NCBI GenBank assembly: GCA_002362575.1
Contig: DEUM01000005.1
Coordinates: 1-64,000, forward strand
Length of the DNA stretch: 64,000 bases
Direction: 5' to 3'
Source of the DNA: Lachnoclostridium sp. UBA3262
GTDB lineage: Bacteria > Bacillota > Clostridia > Lachnospirales > Lachnospiraceae
Below, piece after piece: positions 43,274-52,287 of the stretch; the first letter of the stretch is position 1; every line of letters begins with the position of its first letter. The notes beneath the pieces are model-generated. The model was not told where the DNA came from, did not search any database, and worked only from the letters and a program-made list of their open reading frames with translations. Position numbers and translations under genes: made by a program.

Positions 43274-43651
43274 TTACCTTTTCTTTCGCCCCGCCTGCAG
43301 CATCCCGCCAAGCATCCCTCCGGACAGACACAAAAAGAGCGCTGGCAGGATTCCCGGTATACTCATAAAGATAGCCCGGTTACAAATCATGGACGTAACC
43401 AGCAAAATGACGTAATATGCCGCTCCCATCAAAATCCCCCACAGATACTTTCTTCCTGTATGATATCTGCTCACAATCATTCCGCTGATAAAGCAGGAAA
43501 ACACATAAGCAAAAATAATTCCCCCACGGATAACTCCCTCTGAAACATCCCACTGAAACATTAAAAAGGCAAGCACCAAAAGAAGTACCGCCGACACCGC
43601 ATATGCCAGAACAATCCCTTTAACTACCTGCAATATAGCTCCCGATTTCAT
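43274..43651 (-). CDS. TIGR04086 family membrane protein
   Basis: The 125-residue protein has four transmembrane segments separated by short loops (ILQVVKGIVLAYAVSAVLLLV, IIFAYVFSCFISGMIV, LWGILMGAAYYVILLV and PALFLCLSGGMLGGML). This is the TIGR04086/YrzE pattern. GGAGG lies 6 nt before the ATG at 43651, which is 22 codons inside the open frame. Function is unknown. Confidence 0.8.
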   Translation of the reverse strand: MKSGAILQVVKGIVLAYAVSAVLLLVLAFLMFQWDVSEGVIRGGIIFAYVFSCFISGMIVSRYHTGRKYLWGILMGAAYYVILLVTSMICNRAIFMSIPGILPALFLCLSGGMLGGMLQAGRKKR

Positions 43652-43809
43652 TCTTCCTCCATTCCGCAGCCTCCGGCTGCCACAAATGCTTATAAGAAAA
43701 AATATGATACTTTTCAAAAAAATATAACTATGCTATGATAAGTAATAATTACGAAAATAGCTCGGCGTATTCAAATTGCGCCGCCAGACTAAGAAAGGGA
43801 TTCTGATTT

Positions 43810-44655
43810 ATGCAATATATAGATTTACACGTACACTCGAATTGTTCAGATGGAACCTGCACACCGGAGGAGCTGGTAGACCTCGCCTTGGAGGCACAGC
43901 TCGTCGCCTTTGCCCTGACCGATCATGACACAGTGGACGGCGTAGCCCGTGCAGTGGCGGCGGCACAAGGGAAAAAAATCCGGGTTATCCCCGGCGTAGA
44001 GCTTTCCTGTGAATACCAGATTTCTCCCGGAAGAAAAAAGGAGATTCATATTTTAGGCTATAACATCGACTATACGCAGCCGGAACTCCTTGACACGCTG
44101 GCAGAGGCTGCCGCAGAGCGGGATGAAAGGAACCGCAAAATGTGCAAAAATCTTCGCGATGCCGGTTATCCGATTGACTATGAATCGTTAGCCGCACGTT
44201 TTCCACATACCATTCTGACAAGGGCACATTTTGCCCGCTTTCTGATGGAAAAGGGAGCGATTCCAAGTATTGATTCCGCCTTCAAAAAGATTCTGGCACA
44301 GGACGGTCCGTATTTTGTCATGAGAAAATATCTGTCTCCGGAAAACGGTATCCGTCTCATAAAAAAGGCAGGAGGCATACCAGTTCTGGCACATCCCCTG
44401 CTCTATAAAATGTCTGTCTCCGAGTTACATAACCTAATTATCGAGTTAAAGAGCTACGGACTAAAAGGCATAGAGGCTATGTATTCACGCAACCGTGGCA
44501 ACGATGAAGCATTTGCCCGCAAGCTTGCTAAAGATTTCGATTTAATCATAACCGGTGGAACCGATTTTCACGGCGCAAATAAACCGGATTTGGAAATCGG
44601 CAGGGGCGAAGGCTCACTCCGCGTTCCTGTCATGCTCCTCGAAAATTTGCGATAA
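43810..44655 (+). CDS. PHP-domain phosphoesterase
   Basis: The 281-residue protein is a PHP-superfamily metal-dependent phosphoesterase, likely a nucleoside 3',5'-bisphosphate or 5'-nucleotide/RNA phosphatase of the YciV/RNase AM type. Metal ligands are visible in DLHVHSNCSDGTCTPEEL, ALTDHDTVDG, PGVELSCEY, LAHPLLY and GGTDFHGAN. The last 26 bp overlap the end of thiE on the opposite strand. It appears monocistronic. Confidence 0.9.
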   Translation: MQYIDLHVHSNCSDGTCTPEELVDLALEAQLVAFALTDHDTVDGVARAVAAAQGKKIRVIPGVELSCEYQISPGRKKEIHILGYNIDYTQPELLDTLAEAAAERDERNRKMCKNLRDAGYPIDYESLAARFPHTILTRAHFARFLMEKGAIPSIDSAFKKILAQDGPYFVMRKYLSPENGIRLIKKAGGIPVLAHPLLYKMSVSELHNLIIELKSYGLKGIEAMYSRNRGNDEAFARKLAKDFDLIITGGTDFHGANKPDLEIGRGEGSLRVPVMLLENLR

Positions 44656-45259
44656 GCGTTTCCGCTGCCGCCGTTATGTCTTTCTGTCCGATTATCGCTG
44701 ATATCACGGCGGCGCCCTCTATCCCGGTATCTCTTAACAGTGAAATATTTTCCGCTTTAATTCCACCAATCGCCACTATCGGAATCTGCACGGACTGCCG
44801 GATTATTTTCAGTTCTTCCAGCGTAATGTGTCTTGTATCGGACTTTGTCGTCGTTCCAAATATATCGCCCACGCCCAGATAATCCGCACCCGACTTCCAT
44901 GCTTCTACCGCCTTCTCCACCGTATTTGCTGTGGCTCCGACAATCTTGTCCGCGCCGAGAAGATTCCTTGCCACCTGCACCGGAATGTCTGTCTGCCCCA
45001 GATGCACGCCATCTGCGCCGACTGCCATTGCAATATCCAGCCGGTCATTGATAATTAACGGAATCTCATAGGCGTCAGTAATCTCCTTCACTCTCTTAGC
45101 TGTTTTATAAAATTCACGGGAACTGCACTCCTTCTCCCGCAGCTGTACAACAGTTACACCGCCTTTAATTGCCAGCTCCACCGATTCTTCAACAGAATCT
45201 GCCGTCATAATACTCCTATCGGTACAAAGATACAGCGTATAATCTATCTCCGGTTTCAT
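44630..45259 (-). CDS. thiE: Thiamine-phosphate synthase
   Basis: ThiE (209 aa) joins HMP-PP and THZ-P to thiamine phosphate. TIM-barrel motifs are VTVVQLREKECSSREFY, IPLIINDRLDIAMAVGADGVHLGQ in two parts, ADYLGVGDIFGTTTKSDT and IVAIGGIKAENI. Length is typical. It is the last gene of the DUF5717-DUF5716 operon and starts inside the stop of the membrane coiled-coil gene (4-bp overlap). No thiamine riboswitch or other thi gene is nearby, so this placement is odd. Confidence 0.95.
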   Translation of the reverse strand: MKPEIDYTLYLCTDRSIMTADSVEESVELAIKGGVTVVQLREKECSSREFYKTAKRVKEITDAYEIPLIINDRLDIAMAVGADGVHLGQTDIPVQVARNLLGADKIVGATANTVEKAVEAWKSGADYLGVGDIFGTTTKSDTRHITLEELKIIRQSVQIPIVAIGGIKAENISLLRDTGIEGAAVISAIIGQKDITAAAETLIANFRGA

Positions 45260-46473
45260 CTTATCCCCCGTTCTCCTTCTAATATCCTCTCAACTTCCTG
45301 TGCATACTCTGGCTTTTTATCCCGGATTTTCTCCATTTCCTCCAGACATTCCTCCATGATACCAGTATTGTAATCCAACTGGTCTCTCAGCTTCTGGCGG
45401 CGGACATTCAGGTCATGGCGCACTTCAACCATTTCCTTCGGCTCAACGAGCGCTCTCGCCTGCGCAAACCAGATATCACGGTCTTTCACCCCGAGTCTTT
45501 GCAACTCATTCATCAGAATCTTATTATTCTCGTTAATCTGAATCGTACTTTCCCGCTGTCTCGCCCACTCTCTCTTTGCCTTCAAATACTGCCCATATAC
45601 AAAGTCCAGCTCTGTTGCATTCCGTATTTGATATTTGTGACACAGGTAATCCAGTGTCCTTACGTTATTGACGTATTTGATTTTTACCCGGTTGCTCAAA
45701 AAAATTGCCCGATTGCATTTTTTTTCTGTAATCGCCATATCAATGCGGTTTTTTCTTGATTCATTCAAAATAATCGCTGCTATTACAAAACCAAAAGCGA
45801 CCGTCGCTACAAATGGAACAACAATATCTACCTTGAATAAAAAAGCGAGTGCCGCCAACATTGCGCCTATCGCTATCAGAATCGCTGTCAGGCACTTCCC
45901 AATCACCTTCAGCGTCCGCTGTCCGCGTATAATGTCGCGCTTATCGGCAAGCAGAAGATTCTTCTCACTCCCCAGCTGGCGGAGGTCATTTTTAATTTTT
46001 ACCTGATAATCTTCATATTCTGCAAGCTTCTTTATATCGCCCTGAACAGTTCCCTCATAGTTCTCGAGCGCCCGCCTCTGCCCATCTGTCATTTTATATT
46101 TTTTCTTCTGCAGCTTCTGACGCTCCTCTGTCAGTTCAACAATCCTTCTTGCCGCCGAATATAGCTCCGTCTTCTCCTCATCCGGCGCCTGATCAATCAA
46201 TTGGATATCCTTCAGGTATGAGGTTACCTGCCCATACTCGAACTTGATATCTCCGCACTGCCCCCTTGCCTCTATAATCGCATCATGAAGACGTCCCAGA
46301 TATTCCAATCTGGCGCGGTCATTGTGAATATCGACTTTTTCCTTTTCCACCTTGACGGTTTCCGGAATATCAACCGATTCTGCAGAAACCTCCGGTTCCC
46401 TCTGCTGTTCTGTCGTTACTTCCTCCGGCAGCTTTTTTATCTCTTTTTTCCTCCCGAAAAAATGAAATTTCAA
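45256..46473 (-). CDS. Membrane coiled-coil protein of the DUF5716/DUF5717 operon
   Basis: The 405-residue protein has a Lys/Glu-rich N-terminus, a long coiled coil (about 55-180, with IVELTEERQKLQKKKYKMTD), two adjacent transmembrane helices (about 189-211 and 215-236) and a second long coiled coil (about 250-405, ending YAQEVERILEGE). Both coiled coils are probably cytoplasmic, with the hairpin of helices anchoring them. There is no signal peptide. It is the fourth gene of the operon and could anchor the complex to the membrane. No family is recognised. Confidence 0.75.
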   Translation of the reverse strand: MKFHFFGRKKEIKKLPEEVTTEQQREPEVSAESVDIPETVKVEKEKVDIHNDRARLEYLGRLHDAIIEARGQCGDIKFEYGQVTSYLKDIQLIDQAPDEEKTELYSAARRIVELTEERQKLQKKKYKMTDGQRRALENYEGTVQGDIKKLAEYEDYQVKIKNDLRQLGSEKNLLLADKRDIIRGQRTLKVIGKCLTAILIAIGAMLAALAFLFKVDIVVPFVATVAFGFVIAAIILNESRKNRIDMAITEKKCNRAIFLSNRVKIKYVNNVRTLDYLCHKYQIRNATELDFVYGQYLKAKREWARQRESTIQINENNKILMNELQRLGVKDRDIWFAQARALVEPKEMVEVRHDLNVRRQKLRDQLDYNTGIMEECLEEMEKIRDKKPEYAQEVERILEGERGIR

Positions 46474-46489
46474 AATTAACGTCCTCCCA

Positions 46490-47257
46490 TCAGCACAAAA
46501 ATGCTGTTTCTAATTGTTGTTTATAACGCTCCAAATCCTGCTCCGATTCATTCGGAATCCGGCACTGTGATAATGCCTCGTTATATTTTGCCTTGCTGGC
46601 AAGTATTTCCTCCGGTTCCAGTCCAAAAGACACTGCCTCTGTTTCAAACAGCTCCTTTTTTCCTTCCATCAAAAGTATCCAAAGATAATGCTCCAGCGAG
46701 CTTTTTTTATTGTTCCTGACATATGCCTCCTTAAAGTCATTGCCCGCCTCTGCAAAAGAAGAAGTATAAAAACGGGCGATACCCTGATTGTGCAAAATAT
46801 CCCCATACTCCTCCGTCGTAAAATTCACGGCAAAACTGCCATGTAAAAGCTTCCGGTACTCCTGCAGGCTCTTTCCATACCGTCCCGCCCTGAGATAATT
46901 ATCCGCCTTCATCTTCTTTTTCTTATACAGCGGCAGGTTCGCAATGCCATCTATAATGCTAACCAGACTGCGCACTTCCGCCTCTCTGTAATAATCGCAG
47001 CCGCACAAAATAGTTACAACCAAATCCTTTAATCCCGCATGGTTCGAAAATAGTCCCCGCATTTTTTTGGCCAGCACCGGATGCTCCGTCTCCTCCTCCA
47101 GCCAGTCTGCCAGCGGTTCCTGAAAAAAGTCTTCGTTGATACTGTAAATGTTATTATAAATATAGTAACACAATTCCTCAAGGGAATACACTTTCTGCCC
47201 TGTAAACGGCATTTCGTATGGCGTCTCTGCCACCTTTCCCTGACACAAAATAAACAT
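46490..47257 (-). CDS. TPR-like hypothetical protein of the DUF5716/DUF5717 operon
   Basis: The 255-residue, mainly helical protein has a C-terminal half of TPR-like helical pairs: ADNYLRAGRYGKSLQEYRKL, then EYGDILHNQGIARFYTSSFAEAGNDF split across a pair. The N-terminal half (1-120) has an acidic helical region starting MFILCQGKVAETPYEM. GGAGGG precedes the ATG at 47257, which leaves 13 bp to the upstream stop. It is likely a scaffold for partners encoded in the same operon. No catalytic motif is seen. Confidence 0.75.
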   Translation of the reverse strand: MFILCQGKVAETPYEMPFTGQKVYSLEELCYYIYNNIYSINEDFFQEPLADWLEEETEHPVLAKKMRGLFSNHAGLKDLVVTILCGCDYYREAEVRSLVSIIDGIANLPLYKKKKMKADNYLRAGRYGKSLQEYRKLLHGSFAVNFTTEEYGDILHNQGIARFYTSSFAEAGNDFKEAYVRNNKKSSLEHYLWILLMEGKKELFETEAVSFGLEPEEILASKAKYNEALSQCRIPNESEQDLERYKQQLETAFLC

Positions 47258-47270
47258 CTGTGTACCCTCC

Positions 47271-48470
47271 TTAATCAATCGTAATCATCTTTTCCCAAAT
47301 ACGGTTTGAGGTCGGGAACAAATCCCCAAAGCCCCTGTCTTTTATAGTAACAATACAGGTATGCACATCACTGAACCGGAGGCGTATACCAAGCCGGCAC
47401 TTACGCTCGGACTTGCCGGATACCGGCTCCAAGTCAATAATAAATTTCTTTTCTTCATTTGTAAATATATTCCTTACTATCAGGCTCAGCTCATCGTCGC
47501 CATGCGGTATCAAATCCATCTCCTTATCTACCTGATACCATGGGATTCCTGCCTTTACGAAAGGTACTTCCTGCTCCTTTGCCTCACTGTATACATTGAC
47601 GAGTATGTGGGAGGAAACCATATCCTCATCAAGCAGGACAAAATCCGACAGCCTTGCCGTCTCACCAAACTCCCTTGCCGCATAACAAGCCCCGCTGACA
47701 TACAGATTCTGGCCCTTAAAGAGCCGGCGTCCTACACACAGCTTTTTGAACACCTCATCCGCCCACTCGCCCTCAAATCCATTTCCTGTCATGTAGAGGG
47801 TAGATAAAATCTGTTTATGGATAGCTCCGTAAACAATATTTTCAAACACCGTGCCCTTCCGGTCTTCATCCTCTCCCGCAATCTCCATGGCATCCGAAAA
47901 ATCTTTCTCCGTCACTCCGGCAAAAACCGGCGTCCGCCGCCTGTCGACCTGCATCTGATAATAACGCAGGCTTTTCCCGCTATAATCAAACAATCCCACA
48001 TCATTTACCCACATTTCCTTTTTCTGATATAGTACATAATGCAGATAGCTCTGCTTGTGGCCGATGACAACGGCCCTCTCCCTGCCTATCCCAAGCAATT
48101 CCAGCGCATCATAGATAAGCGTGACAAACTCCGGTGTCTGCTCCGGCACCGTCACGACGAGCTGCTTTATTGTCTCGGATGGGTATTTCTGACGCGTCAT
48201 AGACAGCGTTTTCCGAAAATAATAGGCAAGCACATTTACAGGATTCGAGACCTTCCCATCCACTGTAATTTCCTCGCCACGGCGTATACGCGGCAAAAAC
48301 CCGGTCAGCGGTTCCATATTTTCCATCACGATGGCAGTGTCAAACAGAGCATATGGATTCTCTGCCGACTGCCCTACAAGCTCCGGCTCCATCTGCTCAC
48401 GGTTATATACCGCCATCTGTGTCTTATCATCACAGAGGTCGTATCCAAGCAGCAATGTCCTCTCTCCCAT
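47271..48470 (-). CDS. DUF5716-type Hsp70-fold protein
   Basis: The 399-residue protein has the layout of a degenerate Hsp70: an N-terminal LLLGYDLCDDKTQMAVY strand (phosphate-1 position), VVTVPEQTPEFVTLIYDALE, a GHKQSYLHYVLYQ segment in the place of EPTAAAL, FDYSGKSLRYYQ in place of the phosphate-2 FDLGGGT, and LYVSGACYAARE in place of the adenosine motif. The tail (about 300-399) is beta-rich, like a small substrate-binding domain. Loss of GGGT suggests weak or absent ATPase activity. It is the DUF5716 family member next to the DUF5717 gene, with GGAGG before the ATG. Confidence 0.8.
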   Translation of the reverse strand: MGERTLLLGYDLCDDKTQMAVYNREQMEPELVGQSAENPYALFDTAIVMENMEPLTGFLPRIRRGEEITVDGKVSNPVNVLAYYFRKTLSMTRQKYPSETIKQLVVTVPEQTPEFVTLIYDALELLGIGRERAVVIGHKQSYLHYVLYQKKEMWVNDVGLFDYSGKSLRYYQMQVDRRRTPVFAGVTEKDFSDAMEIAGEDEDRKGTVFENIVYGAIHKQILSTLYMTGNGFEGEWADEVFKKLCVGRRLFKGQNLYVSGACYAAREFGETARLSDFVLLDEDMVSSHILVNVYSEAKEQEVPFVKAGIPWYQVDKEMDLIPHGDDELSLIVRNIFTNEEKKFIIDLEPVSGKSERKCRLGIRLRFSDVHTCIVTIKDRGFGDLFPTSNRIWEKMITID

Positions 48471-48500
48471 AGTTACCTCCATTCACGCGCTTCCTCGCAC

Positions 48501-51500
48501 TCATTGTATCGTAAACAGCCGCTTTGCCAGCTCCCGGTCTTCCTCGTACTGCTTTCGCAGTTGTCCATATAGCGACTCATCCCCGGTGTTTTTCGCCTTT
48601 ATCATCTGATTTACGAGTTGAAAAAATCCGGCCGTCTTCCCAGCACGTTCTGGTCTTGTCACAGTCATTTCCTCGGTTCTTTCGTCCGTCTCCTCCTCAT
48701 AAATATAACAAACCTTTTCTTCTCCTTCGAACAAAAGCAATTCACTTGTAAATATACCGTCAAAAATCATTTTCATCGGCTGTCCTGTAAATTTCCCCTC
48801 ATCATTTTTTACAAAGAGGAAAACACCACCTGACGTACCACTGTTGTACTGAATCAACACAGCATTTTCAATCTCATATGGCACAGAAACCTTGTCAGAA
48901 AATGCCTTCATAAAGGTAAAAATTTCTCCCTCTCCGGCATAATGCTCCAGATTCATCTCTACAAATTCTTTTTGCTTCTCTGCCAGCTCCTCCAGACGGC
49001 TGTAATATTTTAAAGCTGCCAGAACCATAACCTTTTCTTTCTCGTAAAAAGCCTCTTTTTCTATTCTGGTAAATACTTCCTCTGACGGCTCCAGCCTGTC
49101 AACGATATATTCATACGCCAGCTCAGATAAGAACGCCTTCACAAGCACCCGGTTATTGCCATTCTGATAATATTCCAAAAAGAGTTTTTCATAAGGCTTA
49201 GGATTGACTCCGGTAAAAAGCACCTGACCTAACAGCCTCTCCTTTGAGCCATCTTCAATCACTATCTCTGGAATTGAGGCACATTTTTTGTATATCGCTG
49301 TCAGCGTTTCTATATTTCCCATGTAATACTGCAAAAGATAGTTCAGCGCTCCCTGTTCAAAATACTTCTCATGATACAGATACGCCGCCCATTTTACCAG
49401 CACCGGAGCAAACTCTCCCCTGTGTTCCTGCACCTTTTCCATTAACAGCATCGCCAGCGCTTTCTTTTCGCAGCCGCATATACCATACCGAAGGAGCATC
49501 TTTTCTGCCTTGTCATACATCCCATGATAAATGCAGTCAGTCGCCACTTCACCCAGACGCTCCCGCTTAATACTGGAAGGCGAAATTTCATCCAGCACCT
49601 CTAAAAGCCCTGTCATATCTTTCTTTTCATTATAATAATCATAGAGACAAAGCAATGCCTTGCCTTGCATATAATCACGGAAGCAGTGCATCTTAACCGC
49701 CCTGTGTAAAATCTCAGGCTGTTCGCCGGTAAGCCTTGCTCCCCGCTCCGCCTCCACTGCCAGATGAATCAAAAGCTGCGGCATATCCGCTCCGTTTTCA
49801 TAGCACAAAATCGCAAAACTATCTAGATTTAACAGCTTCTGCATCGTATATTCTACAGTTCCCGTATAGTAATTTCCTTCTTCGTCTACAAAGTATAATT
49901 GATAATTCGGCGTATATATCTGCACCTTTGCCTGCCCATCCGTAAACGAATAGTATGTTTCCTCTTTTGTCTCCACATGAGCGACAAGCACACCTGTCAT
50001 TTTCTCATTATGGCAGGTCAAAAGTCTTGTAAACATCACATACGGCAGTTCCCTCGCTACGGAATCCCGGATATTCTCCTCTCTAAAAAGCCCCTCATAG
50101 AGTACGCCGATATCTTCACTAATCCGGTGGTTCATCAGCTGCTTTAATGCAAATTCACGAATATGCGTACCATATATGCGAAACGTCTCCGGATCTTGCT
50201 CCCTCCGTTTCGTAATATAGGCATAGAGAAATGCTTTGCAGCTCTCGTTCAGATGATTCTCGTACTGAAAATACGAAAGTATCGAATCCGGAAGGGTATG
50301 CGGCGTCTGCTTATCCAGCGTATACATATAATATTCATAAAGGTCTGTCAGCCGCAAATGCTCCTGAACCCCTTTGGCAAACAGCGGAAAATATTTCTTC
50401 TGCCTCATTTCATTGCGAATCAGCAAACCACATATACCGCGCAGAGTATCTGTAAGCTGAAACTTTAAATACAATTTTTCCAACACCGCAAATACGTCCG
50501 GTTCAAACCGGGAAAGGCGCTCAGCTAGAAAACTAATGGCAACCGCAATGTCTTCTGTAATTAAATCATGTTTTAACCCGTATCCCACTGTTGCCAGAGT
50601 CACTTCATCCAATGATTTAATCAATGTTGCATCCTCGCAGTACACACGAACCATTGACGAGTATAGAAGCGGACTATTGTCTCCCTGCTCCAGCACTCCC
50701 CGAATATCCTGTTCCTTCATCCGAAGCGACTGATATCTTTCATCTACATTCAGTTTCAGGTAAAACAATAATGTGCTGCTATAACCATTCTCATTATAGC
50801 TCTCTATAAGCTTATTCAGCCGTTCTCGTTCTTCCCCCCTCTGCGTGTACATATATTTAATATATTGAATCAAGATATAATTTTCTACTTCTTCTGTTTC
50901 ACTCCCCAGTTTCGGTATATCTACCAACTCCGACTGGCGGTAAAACTCCAGTATATCTTCCTCATCCTCCAGCATAACAGCAATATACCCCGATACCGGA
51001 AGTTTGTACGGAACAAGCTTTTCAATTATATTTTTATTCTTCTTCAGCAGCTTCTGAAAGGATCTGCCGGATACCCGGTCTTCCGTATAGCCAAGATAAT
51101 TCCGGAAAAGTGTGGCAAAGGCAGCCTTCTTTGCCCTGCCGACTTTGCGTTCCCTTTCGCCATTCCTGTTATGGGCGCATATTTGAACCTCTCTCGTCTC
51201 GTACGGTGTTTCCAGAATCAGACTGCCAAACCGGCGGCCGCATTTTACCTTATCGGCCCGAATCGTAAACTCTAAAACATCCTGTCCCCCGATAAACTCA
51301 TCCGTCCACAAAATATGTAGCTCCGGCTCAATAAAATCCGCCGTTGCCGTCACATGAATACCCGTACTTCCCCATGTATTTATACGGATTCCAAGGGAAT
51401 CCTGTACATCTGCGCCTGCCAGTTCATACTCAATCACACCGGCTGCATTTCTTTTGCCCTTATCCACCTTAAAGTGAATCGCCGGTTTTTTATCCATGCC

Positions 51501-52046
51501 GACTAAAAATTCCTCCATACTGTGGATTTTTGTATTTTTCTTTACCAAATGGTCATATAAAAGTTTTCCTGCCTCGTCACGATAGAGAAACACCTCTTTA
51601 AACGCCGGACTATGGAACAGCTTTGCCCCATTCTCTGGATTCTCCTCTATCCTTCCCCGCAGCATAAAATAGTCCTTCACCGCCCCTTTAGCATCCGATA
51701 GCTCTGGTGTTACCACCTGAATATCATATGGCAGTTCTGCTTCCCCGCAATCCGTTACCAGATGAATCTGCCCCCGAAAACGCTCACCAGGTACTCGTTC
51801 CTCGGCATTTACAGTAAGCTTTAACTCATTCTTTTCCGCATGAAAAACAGGAAGAAATTCCAGTTCCGTTTCTTCCACTGAGCCAAAGCCCTTCATCTTT
51901 GTTCCTCGCTCGTTTACCAAAGTAAAAGTTACCGTCCGCCTCTCCCCGGCAGCCACCTGAAACTCAAGCTTGTCCGGCGTCAGGATAAGGCCTGGCGGTT
52001 CATATATGAAATTTCCCTTTGCCAATGACAAAACTTTCTCTTTCAT
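48501..52046 (-). CDS. DUF5717-type giant cytoplasmic protein
   Basis: The 1181-residue protein has no signal peptide or membrane helix. The N-terminal 300 residues contain two Ig-like beta-sandwiches that resemble each other (about 15-115, FQVAAGERRTVTFTLV and FRGQIHLVTDCGEAELPYDI; about 215-300, LEFTIRADKVKCGRRFG and GSLILETPYETREVQI). Residues about 310-1060 are a long array of helical repeats of TPR/HEAT type. The last 120 residues are mixed and acidic. The start at 52046 has GAGG 6 nt upstream; a GTG 4 codons further is in frame. It leads a five-gene operon. Function is unknown. Confidence 0.8.
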   Translation of the reverse strand: MKEKVLSLAKGNFIYEPPGLILTPDKLEFQVAAGERRTVTFTLVNERGTKMKGFGSVEETELEFLPVFHAEKNELKLTVNAEERVPGERFRGQIHLVTDCGEAELPYDIQVVTPELSDAKGAVKDYFMLRGRIEENPENGAKLFHSPAFKEVFLYRDEAGKLLYDHLVKKNTKIHSMEEFLVGMDKKPAIHFKVDKGKRNAAGVIEYELAGADVQDSLGIRINTWGSTGIHVTATADFIEPELHILWTDEFIGGQDVLEFTIRADKVKCGRRFGSLILETPYETREVQICAHNRNGERERKVGRAKKAAFATLFRNYLGYTEDRVSGRSFQKLLKKNKNIIEKLVPYKLPVSGYIAVMLEDEEDILEFYRQSELVDIPKLGSETEEVENYILIQYIKYMYTQRGEERERLNKLIESYNENGYSSTLLFYLKLNVDERYQSLRMKEQDIRGVLEQGDNSPLLYSSMVRVYCEDATLIKSLDEVTLATVGYGLKHDLITEDIAVAISFLAERLSRFEPDVFAVLEKLYLKFQLTDTLRGICGLLIRNEMRQKKYFPLFAKGVQEHLRLTDLYEYYMYTLDKQTPHTLPDSILSYFQYENHLNESCKAFLYAYITKRREQDPETFRIYGTHIREFALKQLMNHRISEDIGVLYEGLFREENIRDSVARELPYVMFTRLLTCHNEKMTGVLVAHVETKEETYYSFTDGQAKVQIYTPNYQLYFVDEEGNYYTGTVEYTMQKLLNLDSFAILCYENGADMPQLLIHLAVEAERGARLTGEQPEILHRAVKMHCFRDYMQGKALLCLYDYYNEKKDMTGLLEVLDEISPSSIKRERLGEVATDCIYHGMYDKAEKMLLRYGICGCEKKALAMLLMEKVQEHRGEFAPVLVKWAAYLYHEKYFEQGALNYLLQYYMGNIETLTAIYKKCASIPEIVIEDGSKERLLGQVLFTGVNPKPYEKLFLEYYQNGNNRVLVKAFLSELAYEYIVDRLEPSEEVFTRIEKEAFYEKEKVMVLAALKYYSRLEELAEKQKEFVEMNLEHYAGEGEIFTFMKAFSDKVSVPYEIENAVLIQYNSGTSGGVFLFVKNDEGKFTGQPMKMIFDGIFTSELLLFEGEEKVCYIYEEETDERTEEMTVTRPERAGKTAGFFQLVNQMIKAKNTGDESLYGQLRKQYEEDRELAKRLFTIQ

Positions 52047-52102
52047 TTGCAACCTCACTTTACTTTAATCTTTTGGAAAGTGCATACCATACTCAATTTT
52101 AT

Positions 52103-52131
52103 AGTATACCATTTTTTCTTGTATATTGAAA
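52103..52131 (-). promoter_or_regulatory. Promoter of the DUF5717 operon
   Basis: On the minus strand TTTCAA, a 17-nt spacer and TATACT lie about 55-85 bp before the DUF5717 start. It is the only clear promoter upstream of the five genes. Confidence 0.6.
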
Positions 52132-52215
52132 TAGTTAATTCGAGAGTTTTATCGCAATTGCCTAATATGAATGGATAAAAAATAGTAAAAATCCCTAAAA
52201 ATGTTTTCCCTCCTC

Positions 52216-52244
52216 TTGAAGGATATTTTGTTTTCGTTTACAAT
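52216..52244 (+). promoter_or_regulatory. Promoter of the CobD-like gene
   Basis: TTGAAG, a 17-nt spacer and TACAAT lie about 45-70 bp before the start codon. Confidence 0.55.
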
Positions 52245-52287
52245 AATACGATAAGAAAAAACAAAGTGTGAAGAAGTGAGGGATAAT

